This document shows positions 1 to 8,323 of a stretch of DNA of 12,535 bases, piece by piece. How positions within the stretch are numbered: position 1 is the stretch's first letter; each line of letters begins with the position of its first letter. The position numbers were made by a program, and so were the translations under genes. This stretch comes from Gammaproteobacteria bacterium. GTDB lineage: Bacteria; Pseudomonadota; Gammaproteobacteria; Chromatiales; Chromatiaceae. The notes under the pieces are model-generated. The model ran no database searches, was not told the DNA's origin, and saw only the letters and a program-made list of their open reading frames with translations. The DNA is taken from contig JAUXDV010000032.1 of assembly GCA_030620735.1 (NCBI GenBank), forward strand, positions 1-12,535, written 5' to 3'.

Positions 1-2387
1 GCATGCGCTTTCCACGGATCGATCTGCGCAGGCTTCTGTGAGATCAGGAAACGCGCATGCAGCGCCTTGCGATTTTTTTCATCGTCGATGATCGCCTTCT
101 TGATCTTCTTCAGACCGACGCGCTCGACCCAGGGAGCCGTGCGCTCGAGATAGTGGGCATCTTCGCGATAGAGTTGAGAAAATGCGCCGCAGTACTCCAG
201 CACCTCCTCTTCGGTGTCGACCTTGGTGAGGAAGTCGGTGACGCGCACCTTGATGCCGCCGTTGCCGCCGACATGCAGTTCGTAGCCGGATTCGACGCAC
301 ACCACGCCGAAATCCTTGATCGTCGCTTCGGCGCAGTTGCGCGGACAGCCGGAGACCGCCAGCTTGTATTTGTGCGGCATCCAGGATCCCCAGGTGAGCT
401 CTTCGAGCTTGACTCCCAGGCCCGTCGAGTCCTGTGTGCCCATGCGGCACCAGGTGTCTCCGACGCAGGTTTTACAGGTGCGCATCGCCTTGCCGTAGGC
501 ATGTCCGGAAACGAATCCGGCTTCGCTGAGATCCTTCCACATGGCGGGAAGGTCCTGTTTCTGAATGCCGAACATGTCGATGCGCTGGCCACCGGTGACC
601 TTCATTTCAGGCACATTATACTTCTCTGCGACATCTGCGATGGCGTGCAGATCCGAGGGTGTACACAGGCCGCCGAACATGCGCGGCACCACCGAGTAGC
701 TGCCGTCTTTCTGGATGTTGCCGTGGGCTCTCTCGTTGATAAAGCGTGACTGGCTGTCATCCTCGTACTCTTCGGGGTAGGCGCACATCAGGTAGTAGTT
801 CAGCGCGTTGCGGCAGGCGGGGCAGCCGTCCGGGGTTTTCCATTCGAAGAAGTCACGTACAGCAGGCATTGTTTTGAGTTGCTGCTGGATCATGCCGCTG
901 CGGACTTCATCGTGGGTAAAATCGGTGCAACCGCACATCGGCTTCTTGCTGGGCGCATCCTCGTAGTCGCCGCCAAGCGTGTGCGCCAGCAGCGATTCTA
1001 CCAGGCCGGTGCAGGAGCCGCAGGAGGCGGATGCCTTGGTATGGGCGCGAACATCATCCAGGGTGAAGAGTTTTTTATCGGTGATGGCGTTGACGATGTC
1101 GCCTTTGCAGATGCCGTTGCAGCCGCAGATCTCTGCGCTGTCGGCCATTGCGGCGACGCGGGTCTCGTCTCCATGACCGGAATCACCGAGGTGATGCTGG
1201 CCAAAAAGGACGGTGTTGCGAAATTCAGAGATGTCGGTTCCATCCTTCATCATCTGGAAGTACCAGGTGCCGTCGATGGTGTCGCCATAGAGCACAGCGC
1301 CGATGATCCTGTTGTCGCGCACCACCAGTTTTTTGTAGTTGCCGCCGGCAATATCCTGGAACACCATCTCTTCGGTGTGTTCATCACCGCTGAAGTCGCC
1401 GGCAGAGAAGAGTTCGATACCTGTCACTTTTAATTTGGTCGAAGTGACTGTGCCTTCGTAGCGGCCGATGCCATGCTCAGCCAGGTGGTTGGCGGCGACT
1501 TTCGCCTGTTCAAACAGCGGTGCAACCAGGCCGTAGGCGATGCCGCGATGCTGCACGCACTCGCCGACGGCGTAGATGCGCGGATCAAAGGTCTGCATGG
1601 TGTCGTTGACGACGAGGCCGCGTTCGCAGTGCAGGCCGGACTCCTGTGCAAGCGTGAAATTCGGTTTGATGCCGACGGCCATCACCAGCAGATCGGCCTC
1701 GATCTCAGTGCCGTTCTTGAAGCGCAGGCCGGTGACGCGATCATCGCCGAGGATCTCTTCGGTGGCATGCTCCATGAGGAAGGTCATGCCGCGTGACTCC
1801 AGGGATTTCTGCAGCATCTTTGCGGCGGGCTTGTCGAGTTGCCGCTCCATCAACCTGTCCATGATGTGCACCACGGTAACGTCCATGCCCTGTTTCATAA
1901 GGCCATTTGCCGCCTCGAGTCCCAGCAGGCCGCCGCCGATGATGACGGCTTTTTTGTAGTGTTCCGAGGCTTCCAGCATGGTGTCGACATCACCAATATC
2001 ACGAAAACCGATAACGCCATACTTATCTGCGCCGGGGATCGGCAGCATGAAGGGAGTCGACCCAGTGGCAATGATCAGGCGATCGTAGGGGGCTGTTGTT
2101 CCGTCCTCACCGATGACCTCGCGTCTGGCGCGGTTGATCTCTGTCACCTTGATGCCTTTGTACAGGGTGATGTTATTGTCGCTGTACCACTGCTCGTCAT
2201 TGAGCATGATCTCATCGATGGTCTTTTCTGACGCCAGTACCGGAGAGAGCATGATACGGTTGTAATTGCCGTAGGGCTCTTCACCAAAAACCGTGATGTT
2301 ATATTTTTCAGGCTCGAGCTTGAGCACCTCTTCGAGGGTGCGCACGCCCGCCATACCATTGCCGATAAGAACCAGATTCTCTTTCAT
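1..2387 (-). CDS. nirB: Assimilatory nitrite reductase [NAD(P)H] large subunit, partial (C-terminus beyond window)
   Basis: The minus strand is open from the ATG at 2387 to the window edge, giving 795 codons without a stop. By family knowledge the protein reduces nitrite to ammonium in the cytoplasm, passing electrons from NAD(P)H via FAD and Fe-S centres to siroheme. Visible parts: an N-terminal FAD motif GNGMAG (residues 9-14); the NAD-binding motif GGGLLG (about 151-156); two successive CxC...CxxC BFD-like Fe-S modules (C421/C423 with C456/C459, and C485/C487 with C522/C525); and the siroheme/4Fe-4S ligands C641-x5-C647 and C681-x3-C685 in SGCPRNC. NirB proteins are usually about 810-850 residues, so only a short tail is missing. 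The start is supported by the FAD motif beginning at once and by a GGAG ribosome-binding site (2396-2399) 8 nt upstream. nirD would be expected next, outside the window. A sigma-54 promoter lies upstream. No frameshift was seen on reading it through. Confidence 0.96.
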   Translation of the reverse strand, partial: MKENLVLIGNGMAGVRTLEEVLKLEPEKYNITVFGEEPYGNYNRIMLSPVLASEKTIDEIMLNDEQWYSDNNITLYKGIKVTEINRARREVIGEDGTTAPYDRLIIATGSTPFMLPIPGADKYGVIGFRDIGDVDTMLEASEHYKKAVIIGGGLLGLEAANGLMKQGMDVTVVHIMDRLMERQLDKPAAKMLQKSLESRGMTFLMEHATEEILGDDRVTGLRFKNGTEIEADLLVMAVGIKPNFTLAQESGLHCERGLVVNDTMQTFDPRIYAVGECVQHRGIAYGLVAPLFEQAKVAANHLAEHGIGRYEGTVTSTKLKVTGIELFSAGDFSGDEHTEEMVFQDIAGGNYKKLVVRDNRIIGAVLYGDTIDGTWYFQMMKDGTDISEFRNTVLFGQHHLGDSGHGDETRVAAMADSAEICGCNGICKGDIVNAITDKKLFTLDDVRAHTKASASCGSCTGLVESLLAHTLGGDYEDAPSKKPMCGCTDFTHDEVRSGMIQQQLKTMPAVRDFFEWKTPDGCPACRNALNYYLMCAYPEEYEDDSQSRFINERAHGNIQKDGSYSVVPRMFGGLCTPSDLHAIADVAEKYNVPEMKVTGGQRIDMFGIQKQDLPAMWKDLSEAGFVSGHAYGKAMRTCKTCVGDTWCRMGTQDSTGLGVKLEELTWGSWMPHKYKLAVSGCPRNCAEATIKDFGVVCVESGYELHVGGNGGIKVRVTDFLTKVDTEEEVLEYCGAFSQLYREDAHYLERTAPWVERVGLKKIKKAIIDDEKNRKALHARFLISQKPAQIDPWKAH

Positions 2388-2456
2388 TAGAAAAACTCCA
2401 GGGTGAATCCTTGAATATATGAATTACTGTGATGAAAAACGATTTAGTAATTACCA

Positions 2457-2472
2457 AGCAATTAGCGTGCCA
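2457..2472 (-). promoter_or_regulatory. Sigma-54 (RpoN) promoter of nirB
   Basis: Read on the minus strand the site is TGGCACG-CTAA-TTGCT. This agrees with every fixed position of the consensus TGGCACR-N4-TTGCW. The -24 GG falls at 2471/2470 and the -12 GC at 2459/2458, which predicts a transcript start near 2446. The nirB leader would then be about 59 nt. The site is correctly oriented for nirB and lies only in its upstream region. Sigma-54 promoters need an enhancer-binding activator, and an NtrC-like site lies upstream. Confidence 0.88.
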
Positions 2473-2514
2473 AATGCTGTGGTCGGGTGGGGCGGGGAGG
2501 ACCCGGGCCAGTAG

Positions 2515-2531
2515 TGCACACTATTGGTGCA
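2515..2531. promoter_or_regulatory. NtrC-type enhancer site upstream of nirB
   Basis: The 17-bp dyad TGCAC-N7-GTGCA (spacer ACTATTG) matches the known NtrC operator form, TGCAC-N7-GTGCA with a GG-rich right half. Its centre, about 2523, is 52 bp upstream of the -24 element and about 77 bp upstream of the predicted start. That is within the usual range for NtrC enhancers. I found no convincing second copy, although NtrC often uses two. The 42 bases between operator and promoter are GC-rich and show no obvious IHF site. Confidence 0.75.
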
Positions 2532-2652
2532 TTAACGAATGCTAATGTTCGATAAGTATACAGATCCTGCAGGTTTGCTGCTGATGTCGTTCCGATTCAA
2601 GCAGATGCAGCAACAGCGCCATCACTTTGTTTCTACATGAGCCTGGAAATCC

Positions 2653-4056
2653 CTACTCGCACAGCTTGATCTTTTTTCCGCGTGGATCACTCTCTTCATG
2701 CATGCCCCTCTTCATGGTGATTTTCAGCAGAGGCGGGGTTGCCAGTGTGGTGATGATGACCATCAGCACCACGGCTGAAAACATGGCGCTGTCGATGACG
2801 CCGAGGGTCTTGCCTATTGCGGCGAAAACCAGGCCGACTTCACCACGCGGCATCATGCCCACGCCAATGGAAAGGCGGTTGAGTTGTTTTCCAGCAACGA
2901 GGCCTGCCGCCACCTTACCGACAATGGCTGCAATCAGCAGGCCGGATGCCAGGAATACGACATTCCAGTCGAGGAAGGTTTCCAGTTTGACCTGTATGCC
3001 CATCAATACAAAGAAGATCGGCGCCAGGATGCTCTCGAGCGGGGCAAACAACTCCTGAATTGAGTATTTCTGACGGCGGTGGTCTCCTCCCCATGCAGAA
3101 AAATGTTTTTCATGCAGCAGTAATCCAGCGGCAAAAGCGCCGATAATGGTGGCGAGTCCTGCCAGATTGGCAAACCATGCCAGCAGCATAACGAACACAA
3201 AAGAGATAAAGAGTTTTGCCTCCATGACATCGAGTTTGGAAAGCAGGCGAATCAGCAGGCGAATGATATGCGGGCCAAGAAGCAGTGTGCTGCTGATGAA
3301 GAGGGCCGCAAGCAGGATGGTGTGGATGATGCTATTGATCTCCATGCTGCCGGTCACCACGATCCCGGAAACGATGGAGAGCATCACCAGTCCCAGTACA
3401 TCATCCATCACAGCTGCGCCGAGGATTACATGAGACTCTTTGGAGTCTGTTGCATTCAAGTCTTGCAGTACGCGGGCAGTGATGCCGATGCTGGTAGCGC
3501 CAAGTGTGGCGCCCAGAAACATATGCATCGCATGTGAAGCCTCGGGGGTAAGCCACCAGGTCACCATAAAACCCAGGGAGAAAGGCAGCAGCACACCCAC
3601 CAGGGCAACCCGGATGGCATTCATGCCGACGTGTTTGAGCTCTTCAACACAGGTATTCAGACCCACGTGGAACAGCAGGAAAATGACACCGTAGCGGGAG
3701 AAGATGTCGACAGCCTGTGCAATGGAGAGATACTCCTGACCATGAGGTCCGCGTGCAATCTCAAGAAAGAGAGCGGCCGTTTGCGGGTCCATGACCGAGG
3801 TGATGGTTTCGGAAACAGGGGTTCCCGACATCACGATTTGTACAATCTTGGTGCAGGCGATGCCTTCACGCAGGATGACAATCAGGTCATAGCCGAACAG
3901 GTAGAGCAGATTTCCGACTACCACGCCCATCAGCAGTTCACCCAATACAGTGGGTTGATTAAAGTAGCGTGCGCTGTAACGGCCAATCAGTGCGGCGATC
4001 AGGATCAGCGTAACGCCGAAGATAACCGGAGCTATCGGGTCGTTATGCATGATCAT
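2653..4056 (-). CDS. CPA2-family cation:proton antiporter (Na+/H+ or K+/H+ exchanger)
   Basis: This is a 467-residue integral membrane protein of the Na_H_Exchanger fold, expected to swap Na+ or K+ for protons across the inner membrane. Family marks: the substrate-binding Asp-Asp pair D218-D219 within VMDDVLG; a glycine-rich helix GATLGATSIGITARVL before it; PRGEVGLV (about 402-409) near the C-terminus; and about 12 hydrophobic segments. There is no C-terminal RCK/TrkA-N domain as in full KefB/KefC, since the protein ends soon after the last helix in a short charged tail. An unusual hydrophilic stretch of roughly 60 residues (about 56-115) separates the early helices. The start is MIMHND at 4056; the ATG at 4050 is an alternative. 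The gene lies between the leuS-lptE-holA operon and nirB on the same strand, but each gap is large enough for separate transcription. The ion specificity cannot be read from sequence. Confidence 0.88.
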   Translation of the reverse strand: MIMHNDPIAPVIFGVTLILIAALIGRYSARYFNQPTVLGELLMGVVVGNLLYLFGYDLIVILREGIACTKIVQIVMSGTPVSETITSVMDPQTAALFLEIARGPHGQEYLSIAQAVDIFSRYGVIFLLFHVGLNTCVEELKHVGMNAIRVALVGVLLPFSLGFMVTWWLTPEASHAMHMFLGATLGATSIGITARVLQDLNATDSKESHVILGAAVMDDVLGLVMLSIVSGIVVTGSMEINSIIHTILLAALFISSTLLLGPHIIRLLIRLLSKLDVMEAKLFISFVFVMLLAWFANLAGLATIIGAFAAGLLLHEKHFSAWGGDHRRQKYSIQELFAPLESILAPIFFVLMGIQVKLETFLDWNVVFLASGLLIAAIVGKVAAGLVAGKQLNRLSIGVGMMPRGEVGLVFAAIGKTLGVIDSAMFSAVVLMVIITTLATPPLLKITMKRGMHEESDPRGKKIKLCE

Positions 4057-4105
4057 CGGATGGCTGCCTGGAGTAGAGATATGGCGCTCCTGTCTGGCTT
4101 GGACG

Positions 4106-4125
4106 AACTCGCAATGCTGCGAGTT
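4106..4125 (-). terminator. Perfect 8-bp hairpin between holA and the antiporter gene
   Basis: AACTCGCA and TGCGAGTT form a perfect 8-bp stem with a 4-nt loop. The hairpin lies 60 bp past the holA stop and about 50 bp before the antiporter start. No T-run follows it on the minus strand, so it is not a textbook intrinsic terminator. It could be a Rho-type 3' end of the leuS operon or a structure in the antiporter leader. Confidence 0.35.
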
Positions 4126-4185
4126 ATGATGGGATTTTACACCAGATAGAGGATGTTTGGTGGTGAATTGGTCTAACTCTAAAAC

Positions 4186-5196
4186 CTAAAACTTCCCCCC
4201 TCGCATTCCCAGCAGAATCTCCTCCATGACGATCCACGGGTCGCCACTGCTTTTAATTGCCTGGTCTGCTTCGGCAAGCTTCCTGATCAGGCCGTACCAG
4301 CGTTGCAGTGGAAGCCTGTGCGCTCCGCTGGTGAGCAGTTGCTGACGACTTTGCCAGACAGGGGGCTTCTGCCGTTTAAATACAGCTGCAGGCGGTTCTT
4401 TGCGGCTGAGGGCTTCGGCTACGCTGGCGGCAAGGCGCACTTCACGCGCTATAGACCAGAGCACCACGGGTGCGGGTGTGCCTTCGGCCTTGAGGGTGCG
4501 GATCATCTTCAGCGCTCTTGCAGTCTCTCCTGCAAGGGCGGCATCCATCAGCTCGAAAATTGTGAAGTGTGCACTGCCGGAGGCAGATGTGGCGACATCT
4601 TGCAATGTGATATTGCCGACGCCATGGGTGATGCGCAGTTTCTCGATCTCCTGATCGGCAGCCATCAGGTTGCCTTCGGTCTGCTGCGCCAGGAACTGAA
4701 TCGACTCCCTGTTCAGCTGCAAGCCATGGTGTTGCGCGCGGTTTTGAATCCATCGGGGCAGCTCTGCCGCCTTCAGCGGCCATACCTGGATCACGACGCC
4801 GGATTGATCGATGGTTTTGAACCATTTGCTGCTCTGCTGGCTTTTATCCAGCTTGGGCAGGATGATCAGCAGCAGGGTATCTTCCGGAGGCGAATCCAGG
4901 TAATCGGTGATCGCCTTGGCGCCCTCCCTGCCGGGTTTTCCGGAAGGGATGCGCAGCTCCAGGATGCGGCGCTGCGCAAACAGCGACAAACTCGCTGCTT
5001 CGGTTGCCAGACTGCCCCAGTCAAAGTGTGTGACAGCCTCCATGACCTGGCGTTCGTCATAGCCGTGGCTGCGCGCAGAGTGGCGAATGGCGTCACCGCA
5101 TTCGAGCAGTTGCTGCGGCTCGTCGCCGCTCAGCAGATAGACTGGAGCGATGCCCTGTTGCAGGTGTTTGTGCAGCTGACCGGGGGGGAGTTTCAT
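4186..5196 (-). CDS. holA: DNA polymerase III subunit delta
   Basis: HolA is the delta subunit of the clamp loader. It opens the beta sliding clamp so it can be placed on primed DNA. The 336-residue protein is close to the E. coli length (about 343). It shows the family layout: an N-terminal AAA+-like module starting PVYLLSGDEP (about 18-27) with no functional Walker A motif, as expected for delta; the hydrophobic strand TLLLIILPKLDK; the central motif AEGTPAPVVLWSIAREVR; and the C-terminal collar domain. The ATG at 5196 overlaps the lptE stop as ATGA (5193-5196). No clear ribosome-binding site precedes it, so translation is probably coupled to lptE. The gene is last in the leuS-lptE-holA operon. 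In E. coli nadD follows holA; here it does not. Confidence 0.95.
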   Translation of the reverse strand: MKLPPGQLHKHLQQGIAPVYLLSGDEPQQLLECGDAIRHSARSHGYDERQVMEAVTHFDWGSLATEAASLSLFAQRRILELRIPSGKPGREGAKAITDYLDSPPEDTLLLIILPKLDKSQQSSKWFKTIDQSGVVIQVWPLKAAELPRWIQNRAQHHGLQLNRESIQFLAQQTEGNLMAADQEIEKLRITHGVGNITLQDVATSASGSAHFTIFELMDAALAGETARALKMIRTLKAEGTPAPVVLWSIAREVRLAASVAEALSRKEPPAAVFKRQKPPVWQSRQQLLTSGAHRLPLQRWYGLIRKLAEADQAIKSSGDPWIVMEEILLGMRGGKF

Positions 5197-5705
5197 TGCA
5201 GAGCGTAGCCGAGCACACGTAGAATCGAGAGTGCGAGATCCCTGCGCATATCCTGTTGCAGTTGACTCTCTTCTACGCGCCCTGCCAGACCATCTTTGCC
5301 GACATCGATCCAGTCGCGCTGCACACCGACAGTGCGTTCATCCATGAGCACCTTGCCATCTGTGTCAGTCAGTTTGACGGTCAGTTTTCTCGTCAGCGCA
5401 AACTCTGTCGCCTTGCCGCGGCTATCGACGGTGGTCACCTGACGTGTCTGCCCATGATCCCTGATGACAAGAATCGAGGCGGCAGCGGATCGGTCACGGG
5501 TCAGGCGTATATCTGCAGAGAGAAAGCTATCACGCAGGGTTCTGTTGAGCTGGTCGTATTGTTCCATGCCTTGAATATAGAGTGGATTGAGGTGCTCCGG
5601 AAGAGGCTGGGCGTTGCGCAGATGAAAGCCGCAGCCGCTCAGCAGCAGGATTAGCATGCTGAGCAGGAGGAGGTGTTTTGTGAAAATCATCATGTAATTT
5701 CTCAT
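5193..5705 (-). CDS. lptE: LPS-assembly lipoprotein LptE
   Basis: LptE is the outer-membrane lipoprotein that plugs the LptD barrel and helps insert lipopolysaccharide into the outer leaflet. This 170-residue protein has a signal peptide with a positively charged start, a leucine-rich core and the lipobox LSGC, with the acylated Cys at residue 25. It continues GFHLRNAQPLPEHL, the conserved beginning of mature LptE. Its length is at the short end for the family (E. coli about 193). The start is uncertain: ATG at 5705 is used here, but the ATGs at 5693 and 5690 also leave a good signal peptide, and none has a strong ribosome-binding site. The gene begins 24 bp after the leuS stop and overlaps holA by 4 bp, so the three genes are almost certainly co-transcribed. 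Confidence 0.93.
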   Translation of the reverse strand: MRNYMMIFTKHLLLLSMLILLLSGCGFHLRNAQPLPEHLNPLYIQGMEQYDQLNRTLRDSFLSADIRLTRDRSAAASILVIRDHGQTRQVTTVDSRGKATEFALTRKLTVKLTDTDGKVLMDERTVGVQRDWIDVGKDGLAGRVEESQLQQDMRRDLALSILRVLGYALQ

Positions 5706-5729
5706 AAAGGCAAAGAGGCGCCGCCAACT

Positions 5730-8258
5730 CTATCCGGGTGCAACGATATTGACCAGTTTGCCGGGCACGACGATGATTTTACGAACCTGCGCATCACCAA
5801 TAAATTTTTGCACATTCTCATTCTGCAGCGCCTGGGTTTCGACCATCGCCTGATCGGCATCTGCGGGAACCTGGATTTTTGAGCGCACCTTGCCATTGAC
5901 TTGCACCACATATTCGATGTGCTGCTGTACCAGCGCCTCTTCATCGACCTGTGGCCATCCGGCTGTCAGAATATCGCTGCCATACTCCAACTCCCTCCAC
6001 AAGTAATGCGCCATGTGAGGCGCTATCGGGGCAAGCAGTTGCAGCACGATGCCAACGCCTTCGCGCAACACCTGGGCGTCCTCAGTCTTGTAAAGGGCGT
6101 TGACCAGTGTCATGCAGGCTGAGACAACGGTGTTGAATTGTTGCCGTTCGTAATCAAACAGCGCTTTTTTCAAAATCGTGTGGATGTCACGACGGATATC
6201 TGCGGAAGCTTTATCCCGAGTTTGCCCGGCGCCTGCCGTACAGATCGCCCCGGAATGCTTGTATGCCAGCGTCCACAGGCGGCGTAGAAAGCGATATGCG
6301 CCCTCGACTCCCTCATCCGACCACTCCAGCGACTGCTCCGGCGGGGCTGTAAACATGGTGTAGAGACGTACTGTGTCAGCGCCGTAGCGGTCGATCAGGT
6401 GCTGCGGGTCGACACCATTGTTTTTCGATTTGGACATCTTTTCGATGCCGCCGAAAATGACCGGCTCACCATCGCTCTTCAGGGTAAAAATGTTGCCGTC
6501 GGATTGCACATCCGCCGGGTTGAACCACTCTTTTGAGCCATCTACGTTGCTGCGGAAGTAAGTCTCGGCAATCACCATCCCCTGGGTCAGCAAATTGGTG
6601 AATGGTTCGTCGTTCTGCAGCAGCCCCTCATCGCGCATCAGCTTGTTGAAGAAACGCGCATACAGCAGGTGCAGAACGGCATGTTCGATGCCGCCGATAT
6701 ACTGGTCAACAGGCAGCCAGTAGTTGGCGCGTTCATCCAGCATTGCAGCATCGTTGTCGAAAGAGCAGTAACGGGCAAAGTACCAGCTCGATTCGACAAA
6801 TGTATCGAAGGTGTCTGTTTCACGCCGATCTCCATTGCCAAGGTCGTAAAACTGCGGCATTTTTTTCAACGGCGAACCTGTTCCATCGACATGTACATCT
6901 TCAGGCAGTCTAACCGGGAATTCATCGGTGGCGTCTGAGTCGCCGTTTGCGCGGTTGATGACGGGAATCGGACAGCCCCAGTATCGCTGACGCGACACGC
7001 CCCAGTCACGCAGGCGAAAATTGGTTTTGACTCCTCCCTTGCCGCGCTTCTTGAGCCAGCCGGCGATAGCATCGAAGGCCGCTGCGGAGGTTAGCCCGTC
7101 GAACTCGCCCGAGTTTTTCAAGACCCCTTTCTCCACGTAGGCGCACGCTTCGACACCACAGTCACTGTTGTCAGGGTAGACCACCTGTTTTATGTTGATG
7201 CCGTATTTGTGAGCAAATTCCCAGTCGCGCTGGTCATGCGCAGGCACTGCCATGACTGCGCCGGAGCCGTAGCTCATGAGTACAAAGTTGGCCGTATAGA
7301 GGGGGATAGATTCACCAGTCACAGGGTGCAGCGCATTGAGGCCAAGCGCCATTCCCTTCTTCTCCATGGTCTCTACTTCAGCCTCGCTGACGCCCCCCTG
7401 CTTGCACTCGTCAATAAAGGCGGTCAGCGCAGGATTGTCAGCAGCAGCCTGTTGAGCCAGTGGATGCTCAGCCGCCACTGCAACATAGGTGACTCCCATG
7501 AGGGTGTCGGGGCGTGTCGTATAGATAGTAAGGGTTTTATCGGAGCCTTCGAGACCAAACTCCATCTCTACTCCCTCCGAGCGCCCGATCCAGTTGCGCT
7601 GCATGGTGCGTACAGCTTCCGGCCAGCCGTCAAGCTGGTCGATGGAGTCGTGCAGTTCCTGGGCATAGTCGGTGATGCGTATGAACCACTGTTCGATATT
7701 GCGTTTTTCGACCTTGGCGCCTGAGCGCCAGCCCTTGCCGTCAATGACCTGTTCGTTTGCCAGAACGGTGTGGTCAACCGGATCCCAGTTGACCGTAGAG
7801 CGCTTCTTGTAGGCAAGCCCCTTCTCCATCAGTCGGGTAAAGAGCCACTGCTCCCACTTGTAATAGTCAGGATCGCAGGTTGCCAGTTCGCGATCCCAGT
7901 CGTAGCCAAAACCCAGTTGCTGCAGTTGTGAACGCATCTCATCGATGTTGGAGTAGGTCCACTCCGCCGGCGGCCTGTCATTTTTAATGGCGGCGTTTTC
8001 AGCGGGAAGACCAAAGGCGTCCCAGCCCATGGGCTGCAGCACATTTTTTCCAAGCATGCGTTGATGACGTGCAATGACATCGCCAATGGTGTAGTTGCGC
8101 ACATGCCCCATATGCAGTTTCCCGGAGGGGTAGGGGAACATCGCCAGGCAGTAGAACTTCTCCTGCTGCGGATCTTCAACCGCCTTGAAAGTCTGCTGCT
8201 CATTCCAGTATTGCTGCGCCAGATTTTCGATACCGGAGGGTTCGTAGTTCGATTCCAT
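5730..8258 (-). CDS. leuS: Leucyl-tRNA synthetase
   Basis: A class Ia aminoacyl-tRNA synthetase that charges tRNA-Leu in the cytoplasm. The 842-residue protein has the HIGH signature as HMGH (49-52) within PYPSGKLHMGHVRNYT; the CP1 editing domain, with TTRPDTLMG near residue 250 and GSGAVMAVPAHDQRD near 330-345; the KMSKS loop at 607-611; and the C-terminal anticodon-binding domain ending in the typical VNIVAPG-like tail. The frame is open for 43 codons further upstream to 8387, but that stretch is not conserved in LeuS and runs into a palindromic repeat. The ATG at 8258 starts MESNYEPSGIENLAQQYW, which matches the family N-terminus. No good ribosome-binding site is seen before it. It is the first gene of the leuS-lptE-holA operon. 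Confidence 0.96.
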   Translation of the reverse strand: MESNYEPSGIENLAQQYWNEQQTFKAVEDPQQEKFYCLAMFPYPSGKLHMGHVRNYTIGDVIARHQRMLGKNVLQPMGWDAFGLPAENAAIKNDRPPAEWTYSNIDEMRSQLQQLGFGYDWDRELATCDPDYYKWEQWLFTRLMEKGLAYKKRSTVNWDPVDHTVLANEQVIDGKGWRSGAKVEKRNIEQWFIRITDYAQELHDSIDQLDGWPEAVRTMQRNWIGRSEGVEMEFGLEGSDKTLTIYTTRPDTLMGVTYVAVAAEHPLAQQAAADNPALTAFIDECKQGGVSEAEVETMEKKGMALGLNALHPVTGESIPLYTANFVLMSYGSGAVMAVPAHDQRDWEFAHKYGINIKQVVYPDNSDCGVEACAYVEKGVLKNSGEFDGLTSAAAFDAIAGWLKKRGKGGVKTNFRLRDWGVSRQRYWGCPIPVINRANGDSDATDEFPVRLPEDVHVDGTGSPLKKMPQFYDLGNGDRRETDTFDTFVESSWYFARYCSFDNDAAMLDERANYWLPVDQYIGGIEHAVLHLLYARFFNKLMRDEGLLQNDEPFTNLLTQGMVIAETYFRSNVDGSKEWFNPADVQSDGNIFTLKSDGEPVIFGGIEKMSKSKNNGVDPQHLIDRYGADTVRLYTMFTAPPEQSLEWSDEGVEGAYRFLRRLWTLAYKHSGAICTAGAGQTRDKASADIRRDIHTILKKALFDYERQQFNTVVSACMTLVNALYKTEDAQVLREGVGIVLQLLAPIAPHMAHYLWRELEYGSDILTAGWPQVDEEALVQQHIEYVVQVNGKVRSKIQVPADADQAMVETQALQNENVQKFIGDAQVRKIIVVPGKLVNIVAPG

Positions 8259-8294
8259 GATTGAATCATTCGCTTCATTTATCTGATTTGGACA

Positions 8295-8323
8295 AGCATA
8301 CCGCACCAGCGGAAAAGAGGTAA
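8295..8323 (-). promoter_or_regulatory. Possible sigma-70 promoter of leuS
   Basis: On the minus strand TTACCT (8318-8323) and TATGCT (8295-8300) are separated by 17 bp and face leuS. The -35 match is poor (3 of 6) and the -10 moderate (4 of 6). The -35 hexamer would lie in the outer end of the large palindrome, so that repeat may contribute to the promoter. Weak call. Confidence 0.3.

Noticed and set aside
57..749. Long plus-strand open frame opposite nirB
   Set aside because: It is a shadow of the nirB minus-strand reading frame, whose translation has full cofactor motifs.
2422..2452. Inverted repeat AATTACT/AGTAATT in the nirB leader, considered as an attenuator
   Set aside because: The 17-nt loop and AT-only arms are weak, there is no T-run, and the predicted transcript start falls within the upstream arm.
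2577..2614. TTGCTGC/GCAGCAA inverted repeat after the antiporter gene, considered as terminator
   Set aside because: The loop is more than 20 nt, the stem is short, and no T-run follows on the minus strand.
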